A stretch of 64,000 nt of DNA from assembly GCF_009617595.1 (NCBI RefSeq), contig NZ_WIXK01000001.1, forward strand, positions 124,001-188,000, written 5' to 3'. The translations under genes were made by a program, and so were the position numbers. Source of the DNA: Tritonibacter aquimaris. GTDB taxonomy: Bacteria; Pseudomonadota; Alphaproteobacteria; Rhodobacterales; Rhodobacteraceae. Shown piece by piece: positions 34,815 to 43,838 of the stretch. The notes beneath the pieces were generated by a model, which saw nothing but the letters and a program-made list of their open reading frames with translations, made no database searches and was not told the DNA's origin. Within the stretch, counting starts at the first letter, position 1, and each line of letters opens with the position of its first letter.

Positions 34815-36317
34815 CTAATACTCTTCCTGCCCCTGCTGCCAGGGTTTGGCGAGGTTGCCGAAGCGGGTGAATTGGGCCTCAAACGCCAGCTCTACCGTGC
34901 CGATGGGGCCGTGACGCTGTTTGCCGACAATCACTTCGGCCTTGGCGTGCAGGCGCTCCATCGCCTGTTTCCATTCTTCCATTTTATCGAGCTCATGATC
35001 GCCGGGCTTTTCGCGTTCCTTGTAGTATTCTTCGCGGAACACAAACATCACCACATCGGCGTCCTGCTCGATCGAGCCGGATTCACGCAGGTCCGAGAGC
35101 TGCGGGCGTTTGTCGTCGCGGCTTTCCACCTGGCGCGACAGCTGGGAGAGGGCGACGACGGGGATGTTGAGCTCTTTGGCGATGGCTTTCATACCCATTG
35201 AGATCTCGGCGATCTCGTTCACCCGGTTGTCGGACATGCCGCGGCAGAGCTGCAGGTAGTCGATCACCAGCAGATCAAGCCCATGGGTCCGTTTCAGGCG
35301 GCGGGCGCGGGCGGCGAGCTGTGAGATCGGGATCGCGGGGGTGTCATCAATAAAGAGCGGGCAGCTTTCGAGATCTTTGGCGGCCTGAACAAAGCGGCGA
35401 AATTCACCCTCGGTCATGTCACCCTGGCGGATCTTGTGGCTGGAGATTTCAGACGCTTCAGCCAGGATACGACCGGCGAGCTGTTCGGCGGACATTTCGA
35501 GCGAGAAGAAGCCCACCACGCCGCCATCGGTTGCGCCCTCGGATCCGTCGGCTTTGGTGCCGCGTTTATAGGCTTTGGCGACGTTAAAGGCGATGTTGGT
35601 TGCAAGCGAGGTTTTCCCCATCGAGGGACGTCCCGCAAGGATCAGCAAATCCGACGGGTGCAGGCCGCCGAGCTGTTTATCAAGGTCGGCAAGACCGGTG
35701 GAAATCCCCGCCATGCCGCCGCCGCGCTGGTAGGCTTCGTTGGTGACATTGACCGCCTCGGTGACGGCCTTGAGGAAGGATTTAAAGCCGCTTTCGGTCT
35801 GGCCCTGTTCGGCGAGCGAATAAAGCGACTGTTCGGCTTCTACGATCTGTTCTTTGGGTTCCGAGGCCACATCAACCCGGCGGGCCTTGTCGGCGATGGA
35901 GTTGCCAAGCGCGATAAGCTCGCGCCGGATCGCCAGATCATAGATCATCTGGGCGTAATCACGCACCGCAAAAGACGAAATCGAGGCCCCGGCCAGTTTC
36001 ACCAGATAGGCCGCACCGCCGAGTTCTTTGAGCCCTGCGTCATCTTCCATGAAGGCCTTGAGCGTCACCGGAGACGCCAGCGCGTTTTTGGAGATCCGGG
36101 CGGCGGCAACTTCAAAGATGCGCGCATGCACCGGGTCATAGAAATGGCCCGCGTTGATGGTCAGCGCGATGCGGTCATAGACGTCATTATTGGTGAGGAT
36201 CGCACCGAGAAGCTGCTGTTCCGCCTCGATCGAGTGGGGCAGCTCATTGGAGGTGCCAGAATCATCCATCGGGGCGGGCAGGGGCGCGTCGCCCTCAAAG
36301 GATCTGATCTCGTTCAT
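34815..36317 (-). CDS. dnaB: Replicative DNA helicase
   Basis: A 500-residue hexameric helicase. N-terminal domain LPHSIEAEQQLLGAILTNNDVYDRI (about 26-50), a helical linker, and the RecA-like domain with Walker A AGRPSMGKT (about 217-225), VGFFSLEMSAEQLAGR and LLVIDYLQL; QLSRQVESRDDKRPQLSDLRESGSIEQDADV is the family H4 region. The start at 36317 is the conserved N-terminus; an upstream extension is not. Length matches the family. Confidence 0.97.
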   Translation of the reverse strand: MNEIRSFEGDAPLPAPMDDSGTSNELPHSIEAEQQLLGAILTNNDVYDRIALTINAGHFYDPVHARIFEVAAARISKNALASPVTLKAFMEDDAGLKELGGAAYLVKLAGASISSFAVRDYAQMIYDLAIRRELIALGNSIADKARRVDVASEPKEQIVEAEQSLYSLAEQGQTESGFKSFLKAVTEAVNVTNEAYQRGGGMAGISTGLADLDKQLGGLHPSDLLILAGRPSMGKTSLATNIAFNVAKAYKRGTKADGSEGATDGGVVGFFSLEMSAEQLAGRILAEASEISSHKIRQGDMTEGEFRRFVQAAKDLESCPLFIDDTPAIPISQLAARARRLKRTHGLDLLVIDYLQLCRGMSDNRVNEIAEISMGMKAIAKELNIPVVALSQLSRQVESRDDKRPQLSDLRESGSIEQDADVVMFVFREEYYKEREKPGDHELDKMEEWKQAMERLHAKAEVIVGKQRHGPIGTVELAFEAQFTRFGNLAKPWQQGQEEY

Positions 36318-36439
36318 TCTATGCTGTCTCGCTTGCCTATGAGCTGAGGTTTTAACCCAAGCGGGGTGCGTGACGCAATCTGGATAAGTCTGGGGATAAG
36401 CTGGGGGTGGGCGGAGCTGCGCGCAGATGGCGGTTGTCT

Positions 36440-36730
36440 TCATCCAGACAAGGATCGTCTCAGGTAGCGTAACAGGCCGACCACCACCATCCCGATTGGC
36501 ACCCATAAAAGAACATATATGAGATAGAACCCTAGACCAAATAATGGATATAAGAATGTGCCAATATCGGTGTTAAGAACGATACATGTCTCAGGTCCTC
36601 TCGCCGTTATTTTACACCCTGATAGAGAGGCTAAGAGATAGATTAGAAAACCGATAGCCCAAAACATAAATGGTCCTAGAATGATAAACAGTATTGTTAT
36701 CGAGGACAGGCTCTCATCTGAATGTTTCAT
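36440..36730 (-). CDS. Small hypothetical membrane protein
   Basis: A 96-residue protein with hydrophobic segments SITILFIILGPFMFWAIGFL, then LIYLLASLSG, and a later TFLYPLFGLGFYLIYVLLWV with VVVGLL. A Cys-containing loop (GCKITARGPETCIVL) lies between. No family recognised. The stretch is AT-richer than dnaB. Two or three membrane spans are likely. Confidence 0.55.
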   Translation of the reverse strand: MKHSDESLSSITILFIILGPFMFWAIGFLIYLLASLSGCKITARGPETCIVLNTDIGTFLYPLFGLGFYLIYVLLWVPIGMVVVGLLRYLRRSLSG

Positions 36731-36899
36731 TCAACAGACGTCTCCCCTTGTGCTGTTTCATGGCGGAAAAAAGTACTCCCGTGCATTCATTTTGAGGTTG
36801 GCGGGTCGAAGGCTGCTGCAAGAATAGTTAAGGTAGTTTTGAATTGGCCAATAGCTCGTAAATGGCCTTGTTTGACGCCGCTTCCCAACAGAACCACGG

Positions 36900-37109
36900 T
36901 TAAGGGTTAGCGGCAGCGAGAATATGTTCTGCTACGCAAAATGTCTCTTCGATGTCCGGCGTCATTTTGCCTGCGCTTTCTATCGCGGCCTTATCTGCGC
37001 GGATGCCTGCGAGCAGATCTTGGGTCAGGCCGGGTTTGATGTGTTCCAGTCGGGGCAGCAGGGCGGCAAGAATGTAGTTTGCGCCGGAAGAATTGGCCGA
37101 GTGATTCAT
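36900..37109 (-). CDS. Small conserved hypothetical protein
   Basis: A 69-residue soluble protein (ANYILAALLPRLEHIKPGLT, MTPDIEETFCVAEHILAAA) with an AAGGGA site before the ATG. The NYILAALLPRxExIxPG start resembles small Rhodobacteraceae proteins of unknown function. No partner; it precedes a membrane protein gene on the same strand. Confidence 0.6.
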   Translation of the reverse strand: MNHSANSSGANYILAALLPRLEHIKPGLTQDLLAGIRADKAAIESAGKMTPDIEETFCVAEHILAAANP

Positions 37110-37332
37110 GGGGATTCCCTTGTTGTGGAAACGGCCTCAGCTTAGGGGCAAGGCGGCGAAGAGGCCAAGCGGAAAGCGTTTGCACCGATTTGGGGTGTGC
37201 TGGTTCAGGAAAGAACGGCATTGGGCCACATTGCAGGTGTTTTTACGGGGGGCACGGTTTGAAGGGAGTTCTGATCGTGCCGATTGCAGGTCTTGGCAGG
37301 CCATCTAAGCGACGGCCTGCCGATTGGTGGAT

Positions 37333-38901
37333 TTACCTGCGTTTGCGGAGTTTGAGGCCGAGGCCGCTGTCTTTGAGTTCTTCGCAGCTTTGGGCGCTGC
37401 CCATCTCGCAGCCGCGCTCAAAATAGGCGATGGCCTGGTCTTTGTCTTTGGCCACACCGTCGCCGTCGCGCAGGTGGAACCCCATGGCGTTACAGCCTGA
37501 GGCGTGGTTGAGCTCACAGGATTTTTCGAAATAGCGCACCGCGGCGCTGCGGTCGCGGGGGGTGCCGTTGCCTTCGCGGTGGAGCCAGGCGAGGCTGTTG
37601 CAGGCGAGGCCATCGCCCGCCTCGCAGCTTTGGCTATAAAGCGCGAGGGCCAGTTTTAAGTCCTGCGCGATGCCTCTGCCGTGTTGTCTGGCATTGCCCA
37701 GATTGGTGCAGGCAAAGGTGTGGTTCATATCGCAGGCCTGCTGGTAATAGGCTGCGGCTGTGACCGCATCATGTTCCACCCCATTGGCATGTTCATACTG
37801 CAGACCCAGATTGTAGCAGGCGGCATCTTCGCCCATGTCGCAGCCCAGTTTGGAATAGTGAAGGGCCTTTTCATAGTCGATTTCCGTGATATCGCCCTTG
37901 GCATAAGAGGCGCCAAGCTGGCTGCAGCCATGCCCATGGCCACCGTCGCAGCCGCGCTGATAATACTCCATCGCCAGAGAGGCATCGCGGGCAACGACGT
38001 CGCCGTTTTCATAGAAGATGCCTGCATAGGTGCAGCCGGTGGCATCATAGCCATAGCCGCCTTCGCAGGCGGTGCGGTATTTGGCCAACCCCAGCTGTTT
38101 GTCCATCAGCGTGCCATAGCCATATTCATACATATTGCCGAGCGAGCGGCAGCTTCTCCATTGCTGGCGGTCACAGGCGTAGGCATGCAGCAATGCGGCG
38201 CGGGGCTGGTCTTTTTCCACACCTCTGCCTGAGGCCAGCATATAGGCAAGGTTTGAGCAGGCCGAGGCAATGCGGCCGGTGCAGGCGGTTTCGAAATGCG
38301 GCGCTGCGCGGGTGTCATCCTTGGCGATCCCGTGGCCGTCCTGCAGCATTTCAGCAAAACTGTTGCAGCCAAAAAGATGCCCGGTGCTGCAGGCCTTGCC
38401 AAAGACTTCGGCGGCGCGGGGCGCATCCGCAGCAAAGTTTTTCTGCGGCAGTTTTGTCCCATCGGATTGGGTGTTTTCGCGCCCGTAGCGCAAGATATTG
38501 CCAAGCTCATTACAGGCCCAGCCGACGTTTTCGTCACAGCCCACAGTCAGATAGGCCACGCCCTGAATGTAGTTGAGATCGGTGCCTTCGGCGCGGGCAA
38601 ACATATAGCCAGCATCGGCGCAGCTGCGTTGATAGCCTGCGTCACAGGCCTGAGTATAAAGCGCCAGCGCCTTGGCATTGTCGGGCGAAACCGTATCGCC
38701 TTCGTAATACATATGACCAAGCTTGAAACAGCTTTCCATGTCACCGCCGCTGCAACCCGTGTCGAGCTGGGTGAACCGATCTGACTGTTGCTGGGCAAAA
38801 CCGGGAGCGGCAAGCAGGGCAAGGGCCAGCGACGCGCTGGTCACTGATGCACGGGTAACCGTGGCATGGGCTAAACTGGCAAAATAACGCTTGTAGTTCA
38901 T
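37333..38901 (-). CDS. Cysteine-rich Sel1-repeat secreted protein (Hcp-like)
   Basis: A 522-residue protein with a signal peptide (ASLALALLAAPGFAQ) and about 13 Sel1-like repeats from residue 47 to the end. Each repeat carries a Cys pair, as in CDMGEDAACYNLG and CELNHASGCNAMG, and the typical A..YxxACDxGxxxxCxxLGxxYxxG frame. Paired cysteines in alpha/alpha repeats recall Helicobacter Hcp proteins, where each pair forms a disulfide. It is therefore likely periplasmic or secreted with up to 13 disulfides and a role in protein-protein or host contact. It follows pyrE by a terminator-separated gap. Confidence 0.85.
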   Translation of the reverse strand: MNYKRYFASLAHATVTRASVTSASLALALLAAPGFAQQQSDRFTQLDTGCSGGDMESCFKLGHMYYEGDTVSPDNAKALALYTQACDAGYQRSCADAGYMFARAEGTDLNYIQGVAYLTVGCDENVGWACNELGNILRYGRENTQSDGTKLPQKNFAADAPRAAEVFGKACSTGHLFGCNSFAEMLQDGHGIAKDDTRAAPHFETACTGRIASACSNLAYMLASGRGVEKDQPRAALLHAYACDRQQWRSCRSLGNMYEYGYGTLMDKQLGLAKYRTACEGGYGYDATGCTYAGIFYENGDVVARDASLAMEYYQRGCDGGHGHGCSQLGASYAKGDITEIDYEKALHYSKLGCDMGEDAACYNLGLQYEHANGVEHDAVTAAAYYQQACDMNHTFACTNLGNARQHGRGIAQDLKLALALYSQSCEAGDGLACNSLAWLHREGNGTPRDRSAAVRYFEKSCELNHASGCNAMGFHLRDGDGVAKDKDQAIAYFERGCEMGSAQSCEELKDSGLGLKLRKRR

Positions 38902-39060
38902 TCGAAGTCCTTTGAAACAGCAGCCGCAAAAACACCGCGCGGTTGCTTCACATGATAAATTCTTAATAAGCGTTTAAGGCGAGAATGTGGAGTGATCCAG
39001 CAATCTTAGCCTGTTCCTGACCGTCATTTGGGGCAGGGGTGGCCGTTGCGCATAAAAGAA

Positions 39061-39085
39061 AAGCCCGGCGAACTACGCCGGGCTT
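39061..39085 (-). terminator. Terminator of pyrE
   Basis: AAGCCCGGCG/CGCCGGGCTT stem with AACTA loop and T-rich flanks on both strands (TTTTCTTTT on the minus strand). Confidence 0.85.
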
Positions 39086-39147
39086 TTGTGTTGGTCTGAT
39101 GGCCGCGCTATCTGGCGGAGCCCTTTATTTGCTATCTGGCGGGCGCG

Positions 39148-39825
39148 TTATTTCTTGTTGGCTTCCTGCCAGGCGCGCGGGTCGTTGAGGAATTTTTCAA
39201 CTTCGGCCAGGGTTTTGTCATCAAAAGCTTTTTGCGCCTTGGCTTCGGCCAGAACATCCCACCAGGTGCACAGGTAATGCAGCTCGACGCCGTGGTCACC
39301 CAGGCGTTTGGTGGTTTCGGGGAAGATGTCATAGTAGAAAATCACCGCTGTGTGGCCGCAAGACGCGCCGGTGTCGCGGATCGCATCCACAAACGATAGT
39401 TTCGAGCCGCCATCGGTGGTCATGTCTTCCACCAGAAGCACGCGCTGCTCCTCTGTCATCACCCCTTCGATGCGGGCGTTGCGGCCGTAGCCCTTGGGCT
39501 TTTTGCGCACGTAGGTCATTGGCAGCGCCATACGTTCGGCCACCAATGCGCCAAAGGGGATGCCCGCGGTTTCGCCACCGGCGATATTGTCAAAGGCTTC
39601 AAAGCCTGCGTTGCGCATCACCGTGATGGTCAGGAAATCCATCAGGGTTGAGCGGATGCGCGGAAATGAGATCAGCTTGCGGCAGTCGATGTAGCTGGGC
39701 GACGGCAGGCCCGAGGCCAGGGTGTAGGGCTCATCTGTGTTGAAGTTCACCGCGCCGATTTCGAGCAGCATACGAGCGGAGAGGCGGGCGATTTCTTCGC
39801 GGGAGGGGAAAGATGTGGGGATCAT
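39148..39825 (-). CDS. pyrE: Orotate phosphoribosyltransferase
   Basis: A 225-residue enzyme of pyrimidine synthesis joining orotate to PRPP. The PRPP-binding motif [14 protein letters not shown] near 125-138 and the [17 protein letters not shown] loop are characteristic. AAAGG precedes the ATG at 39825. pyrC would normally lie next to it but an Abi-like gene on the other strand separates them. Confidence 0.95.
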   Translation of the reverse strand: MIPTSFPSREEIARLSARMLLEIGAVNFNTDEPYTLASGLPSPSYIDCRKLISFPRIRSTLMDFLTITVMRNAGFEAFDNIAGGETAGIPFGALVAERMALPMTYVRKKPKGYGRNARIEGVMTEEQRVLLVEDMTTDGGSKLSFVDAIRDTGASCGHTAVIFYYDIFPETTKRLGDHGVELHYLCTWWDVLAEAKAQKAFDDKTLAEVEKFLNDPRAWQEANKK

Positions 39826-39956
39826 GGGCAGAACCTTTATGGCGGGCATCAGCAGTTTGGCCGCTGATACCCGATCTGCGCGGGCGATGTCGAGAGGGGT
39901 TGCGCACACGCAAAGGGTGCATAGGGTGCGGGGGAATAGTGTTTTGAGGGATTGGG

Positions 39957-40931
39957 ATGAAAGCGGGCAAGACTCTCGAGAGCGTCACGCGTTTTCTGGC
40001 GCGGATTGGGCGGATGGTTGCGGGGCTGGTAACGAAAGATAGGCAGGATCGGTGCAAGCAGGTGTTGGAGGGCGTGTGGCAGCGTTTCTGGTTTGGGATT
40101 CTCGCGACGGCTGCGGTGGTTCTGTTTTGGTTGGTCAGCCCAATTTACATGAACTGGATGTTTGCGGATGACGCAGGAACTAAAGGGGATTCCTTTGGCG
40201 CGTTGACGTCGCTGTTTACTGGACTGGCCTTTGTCGGATTGATCATCACTCTGCAGCAGCAAAAGAAGCAGATCGAGATGCAGCGGGAAGATTTGAAGCT
40301 GCAGCGGGACGAGATGAAAGAAACGCGCGGGGAGCTGGCGGGCCAGAAAGAGCAGATGGCGCTGCAGAACCAGAGCCTGAAGCAGCAGATGTTTGAACAG
40401 ACGTTTTTTAATCTGCTGAATGTGTTAAATAATTACATTTCTGATCTTGTTGAAAACAACTCTCCAAAGGAAAGGGAACCAAAACGCGGGAGAGACCAGC
40501 TAGAAAAGATAAAAGAGGAGTTGATTTATTCTGGGTTCGGTTTCGTGGCCCTGGGTGTCGAGAATTTTTCAAATCCAGACCCATTGGAGGAAAGGCGAAA
40601 TATGGTCTCTTCGGTAATGGGAGGGTTTTCCAAGCATTCTGACGATCTCAATAGCTATTTTCGGTTGCTTTACAACGTATTGAAACTTGTTGATCGTTCT
40701 GGGATTCAAGGCAAGAAAGTCTATACAAACATTGTTCGGGCACAGCTCTCGGACAGCGAGTTGCAATTGATTGCTTTGAATTGCGCGCGCAAAGAAGGTG
40801 CAAAGCTGCAGGTGTTTGTGGAGCGCTATGACCTTTTGAAACATCTGCCACAACAGCTCAATGAGATGGATATTCGCGAGATCTGCGACGAAATCCGTAG
40901 GTTGGACGCGCAGGAGGCTGAGGTGGCGTGA
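39957..40931 (+). CDS. Putative phage abortive infection protein (PF16872-like)
   Basis: A 324-residue membrane protein: two membrane helices (about 44-63 and 82-100, with [23 protein letters not shown]), a long coiled-coil ([20 protein letters not shown], residues 100-146), then a mainly helical body with [21 protein letters not shown] and [12 protein letters not shown]. This is the layout I know from the putative phage abortive infection family: GDSFGALN-type start, FENTFF-like block ([16 protein letters not shown]) and the ILRAQLS(D)xE block. It lies alone on the plus strand between pyrE and pyrC, ends in a 3'-flanking repeat, and its central part (40430-40860) is AT-rich, consistent with acquisition. 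Confidence 0.78.
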   Translation: MKAGKTLESVTRFLARIGRMVAGLVTKDRQDRCKQVLEGVWQRFWFGILATAAVVLFWLVSPIYMNWMFADDAGTKGDSFGALTSLFTGLAFVGLIITLQQQKKQIEMQREDLKLQRDEMKETRGELAGQKEQMALQNQSLKQQMFEQTFFNLLNVLNNYISDLVENNSPKEREPKRGRDQLEKIKEELIYSGFGFVALGVENFSNPDPLEERRNMVSSVMGGFSKHSDDLNSYFRLLYNVLKLVDRSGIQGKKVYTNIVRAQLSDSELQLIALNCARKEGAKLQVFVERYDLLKHLPQQLNEMDIREICDEIRRLDAQEAEVA

Positions 40932-40967
40932 GCCTTGCGGGCGGTTAAGCGTGTTGCACGCGGGGGA

Positions 40968-40998
40968 GCCTCCGGCGGGAGTATTTTTAAAAAGGTGA
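40968..40998 (+). repeat. 3'-flanking repeat, copy 4
   Basis: GCCTCCGGCGGGAGTA then TTTTTAAAAAGGTGA, 36 nt after the stop of the Abi-like gene in the same orientation. Confidence 0.8.
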
Positions 40999-41138
40999 GG
41001 GGCTAGGGCGCATCACGAAAGGCGGTGGCGCGTGGTGTCGCAAACGGCTGCAGGGGCGTGTGGGCCGTGATGGGCGCTGCCGTCGATGTTGATGCAGCAG
41101 GAGAGAGAGGTGCGGTGGGGGAAGCCCTGCACGGCAAG

Positions 41139-41167
41139 AAAAAACCGCCTGATCTGAGTCAGGCGGT
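41139..41167 (-). terminator. Terminator of pyrC
   Basis: ACCGCCTGA/TCAGGCGGT stem (41144-41167) with TCTGAG loop, followed on the minus strand by TTTTTT. Confidence 0.85.
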
Positions 41168-41176
41168 CTTGTTGTT

Positions 41177-42217
41177 TTATTCGACGTTCCAGAACACAGG
41201 GAAGCCGGGGTCAAATACGGTGACCGGGCCGTCTTCGCTGTGGATCTTTGCCGGGAACGCGACCGGTGTGTCCTGTTTGACCAGGGTCAGCGTGGCTTCG
41301 TTTTGTGGCAGGCGGTAGAAGGCGGGGCCGTTTTGGGAGGCAAAGCCTTCGAGCTTGTCAAGCGCGCCTTCTTCTTCGAACACATGCGCCAGCAGCGCCA
41401 TGGTGTTGGTGGCGGTGAAACAGCCCGCGCAGCCGCAGCCGCTTTCTTTGGCCGGGTCCACATGCGGCGCGCTGTCGGTGCCGAGGAAGAAACGTGCATC
41501 ACCCGAGGTGGCAGCCGCGCGCAGCGCCAGGCGGTGCTCTTCGCGTTTGGCGACGGGCAGGCAGTAGTAATGGGGTTTGATGCCGCCAACCAGAATGTGG
41601 TTTCGGTTGATGATCAGGTGGTGGGTGGTGATGGTCGCGCCAAGATCGGTGTCATTGGCCTTGACGTAGTCCACACCGTCTTTGGTGGTGATATGTTCCA
41701 TCACCACACGCAGACCGGGGGTGGCGCGGCGGATCGGGTCCAGAACCCGGTCGATGAACACGGCCTCGCGGTCAAAAATATCAACCTCGTGGTTGGTTAC
41801 TTCGCCGTGCACACAAAGCGGCATGCCGATTTCGGCCATTTTTTCCAACACCGGGCGCACTTTGTCAAAGTTTGTCACCCCGGATGATGAATTGGTGGTG
41901 GCCCCGGCGGGGTAGAGTTTGACCGATTTGACCAGCCCGCTGGCATGGGCGGCGGCCACATCGTTGGGATCGGTATCTTCGGTCAGATAGAGCACCATCA
42001 GCGGTTCAAACGACATGTCGTTTGGCAGGGCTGCCATGATGCGGCTGTGGTAGGCGCGCGCATCTGCATGGGTCACAACTGGCGGGATCAGATTGGGCAT
42101 GATGATTGCACGGCCAAAATCGCGGGCGGTCTCGGGCAGGACAGCCTGAAGCATGGCGCCATCGCGCAGGTGCAAATGCCAATCGTCTGGGCGGGTGATT
42201 GTCAGCTTTTGGGTCAT
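41177..42217 (-). CDS. pyrC: Dihydroorotase
   Basis: A 346-residue zinc amidohydrolase (class II, PyrC-type) forming dihydroorotate. The metal-binding DWHLHLRDG near the start, the carbamylated-Lys region [12 protein letters not shown] and the late FLGTDSAPH are all present. Length matches PyrC. Tolerant of the pyrE-pyrC gap: with pyrE it supports de novo pyrimidine synthesis. Confidence 0.96.
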   Translation of the reverse strand: MTQKLTITRPDDWHLHLRDGAMLQAVLPETARDFGRAIIMPNLIPPVVTHADARAYHSRIMAALPNDMSFEPLMVLYLTEDTDPNDVAAAHASGLVKSVKLYPAGATTNSSSGVTNFDKVRPVLEKMAEIGMPLCVHGEVTNHEVDIFDREAVFIDRVLDPIRRATPGLRVVMEHITTKDGVDYVKANDTDLGATITTHHLIINRNHILVGGIKPHYYCLPVAKREEHRLALRAAATSGDARFFLGTDSAPHVDPAKESGCGCAGCFTATNTMALLAHVFEEEGALDKLEGFASQNGPAFYRLPQNEATLTLVKQDTPVAFPAKIHSEDGPVTVFDPGFPVFWNVE

Positions 42218-42283
42218 ATCCCCGCGTTAGCACAGCGCCCGAAAAAGGAAAAGAGCGGCGCTGTTGCGGGGCTTAAAAACTGT

Positions 42284-43243
42284 TTAGCTCGCCTCAGAGG
42301 GCCATTTGAATTCACCGGCCTCGGCGCGTTTTTTCAGCCCCTGCAGGCGGCGTCGGAAGCGCGGGGCGCGCAGGCGCTGGGTCACATTGCGGCACAACAG
42401 CGCCACCATATAGGGGCGGTCCTGGCTATCGAGATGGGCCATCACCCCTTTGAGGTAGCCGCCATTGTTGCGCCGGGCGCGGGCCAATTTGAAGAAGGAC
42501 TGTTCGCTGAGCTTGCCGGCCCCAACCTGCGACAGGATCGGGTAGAGGATCTCCATCTCGATCAGGCGGGTCTGCACCGCCGAGCCCATGAAGGGCATGC
42601 GCAGCCGGGTGACGTTTGAACGCGCAAAGAGGGCGGCATGCATCGCGTCAAGGCGTTCATAGGGATCATAGATGACATAAGTGTGGTCAGAGGCGTCGAT
42701 CATATCGGGCGCATAGCCGTAGCGATCGGTAAATGAGGTGCGCCGCATTTCGGTAAAGCGGTCATCCCATTCGGTGAGGCGGGCATCCAGCGTTGCCTGC
42801 GGCTGGATCGCCAGCACGGTGGCACCGGGGGCCGCGACCGAAAAGGCCGCCGCCGCATAGCCACAGGGGCCCGCGCCGTAAAACACCACGTTTTCAAATT
42901 CTTCAAAGAAGCCATCATCGATCAGCTGATCAAAGAAGGCGTAGATCTGTTCATCGCGAAACCATGTATCGCCATCAGACACTAGACACAGGTGCGACCA
43001 GCCCAGATTGCGCACCAGATCAAAGCCCAGCGGTTGCGCCTGGTCCGAGAGGTTGTGAATGCCTTGCAGGGTTTCAAAGGTCACGATCAGCGTGTTGCCC
43101 TGATCGATGAAAGTGGCGAAGTGGCGCTCCCCCAGATCCTGAAACAGGCCGTTTTCCTCGGCGATTTGTCCCATGCGCGCTTTCCATTCGCGTGGTTTCA
43201 TCCCCGAGAGATCTTCGTCGAGCGCGTCGATGACTTCCTGCAT
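42284..43243 (-). CDS. Conserved roseobacter protein of unknown function
   Basis: A 319-residue protein without signal peptide. Its central FYGAGPCGYAAAAFSVAAPG and TVLAIQPQATL block resembles an alpha/beta-hydrolase nucleophile elbow, although the GxSxG serine is absent (AGPCGY). I recall near relatives in Rhodobacteraceae near glycosyltransferase genes, sometimes mislabelled as phosphoadenosine phosphosulfate reductases, a name the sequence does not support. AGGA at 8 nt before the ATG at 43243. Its position between pyrC and the glycosyltransferase operon may reflect that link. Confidence 0.6.
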   Translation of the reverse strand: MQEVIDALDEDLSGMKPREWKARMGQIAEENGLFQDLGERHFATFIDQGNTLIVTFETLQGIHNLSDQAQPLGFDLVRNLGWSHLCLVSDGDTWFRDEQIYAFFDQLIDDGFFEEFENVVFYGAGPCGYAAAAFSVAAPGATVLAIQPQATLDARLTEWDDRFTEMRRTSFTDRYGYAPDMIDASDHTYVIYDPYERLDAMHAALFARSNVTRLRMPFMGSAVQTRLIEMEILYPILSQVGAGKLSEQSFFKLARARRNNGGYLKGVMAHLDSQDRPYMVALLCRNVTQRLRAPRFRRRLQGLKKRAEAGEFKWPSEAS

Positions 43244-43258
43244 GTCTGTCGTCCTCAA

Positions 43259-43736
43259 TCTGCCGAAATACCTGTGTCCGACTTTTGGTTACCACGAGGG
43301 TTAACGGCAGAATACGGCTAAATTTAGGTGAACTCAGGCAGATTTGTCGGCGCGGTGGGGAGGGGAGTTCTATGATGCGAAACTTTCATTCCTTTCCAGC
43401 GTTTGCTCAACCTATTTTGCATCAGCAAGATAAAAGGAGACATCGGAAGGAGGCGCTAGCAGCCGATCTTGAAAGGGGAAACGGTGATCGTAAACGTGGC
43501 AGACTTATCGATACTGACTGCGGTTCTCAGTCGACGCGCGCGGTGTGTTCGATACTGCCGCTGATTGTGCGCATAGGCAGGCGGTTATACTTGCGGCTTT
43601 TCGACGCTTGCTTACGATGGGAAACAAGAGCTGCTTGTCTCTATTCAATTGTTTTTCATGTAACTTTTGGATGCCAAGAAGTTTACAATCGTACACTGCT
43701 TGGGTGGTTGCTATAGGTCTTAATTGACTAGATTAT
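43259..43736. other. AT-rich gene-poor stretch
   Basis: About 480 bp without a gene I would defend. The longest open frame (43285-43716, plus) has biased composition and no recognisable domain. The stretch leads into the tandem repeats and promoter of the third VPLPA-CTERM gene. Confidence 0.4.
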
Positions 43737-43818
43737 ATATATGACCTGCTGGTTAAAGCATAATATATGACCTGCTGGTTAAAGCATAATATATGACCTG
43801 CTGGTTAAAGCATATTTT
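43737..43818 (+). repeat. Three 26-bp tandem repeats in the promoter of VPLPA-CTERM gene 3
   Basis: Units with ATGACCTGCTGGTTAAAGCA start at 43741, 43767 and 43793 (period 26), followed by ATAATAT linkers; the last unit fades after CATAT. They end about 20 nt before the start codon of the gene, in place of an ordinary promoter. Confidence 0.9.
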
Positions 43819-43838
43819 CAATTAATTAGGAAAAAAAG

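Noticed and set aside
42284-43243. Calling this gene a PAPS reductase
   Set aside because: It lacks the PP-loop and the ECGLH motif of CysH; the name appears to be a propagated annotation.
43285-43716. 143-codon plus-strand frame in the AT-rich gap
   Set aside because: No ribosome site, no domain and odd composition; probably chance.
43737-43818. Possible CRISPR array
   Set aside because: The three repeats are directly adjacent with no unique spacers and no cas genes, so they are tandem repeats.
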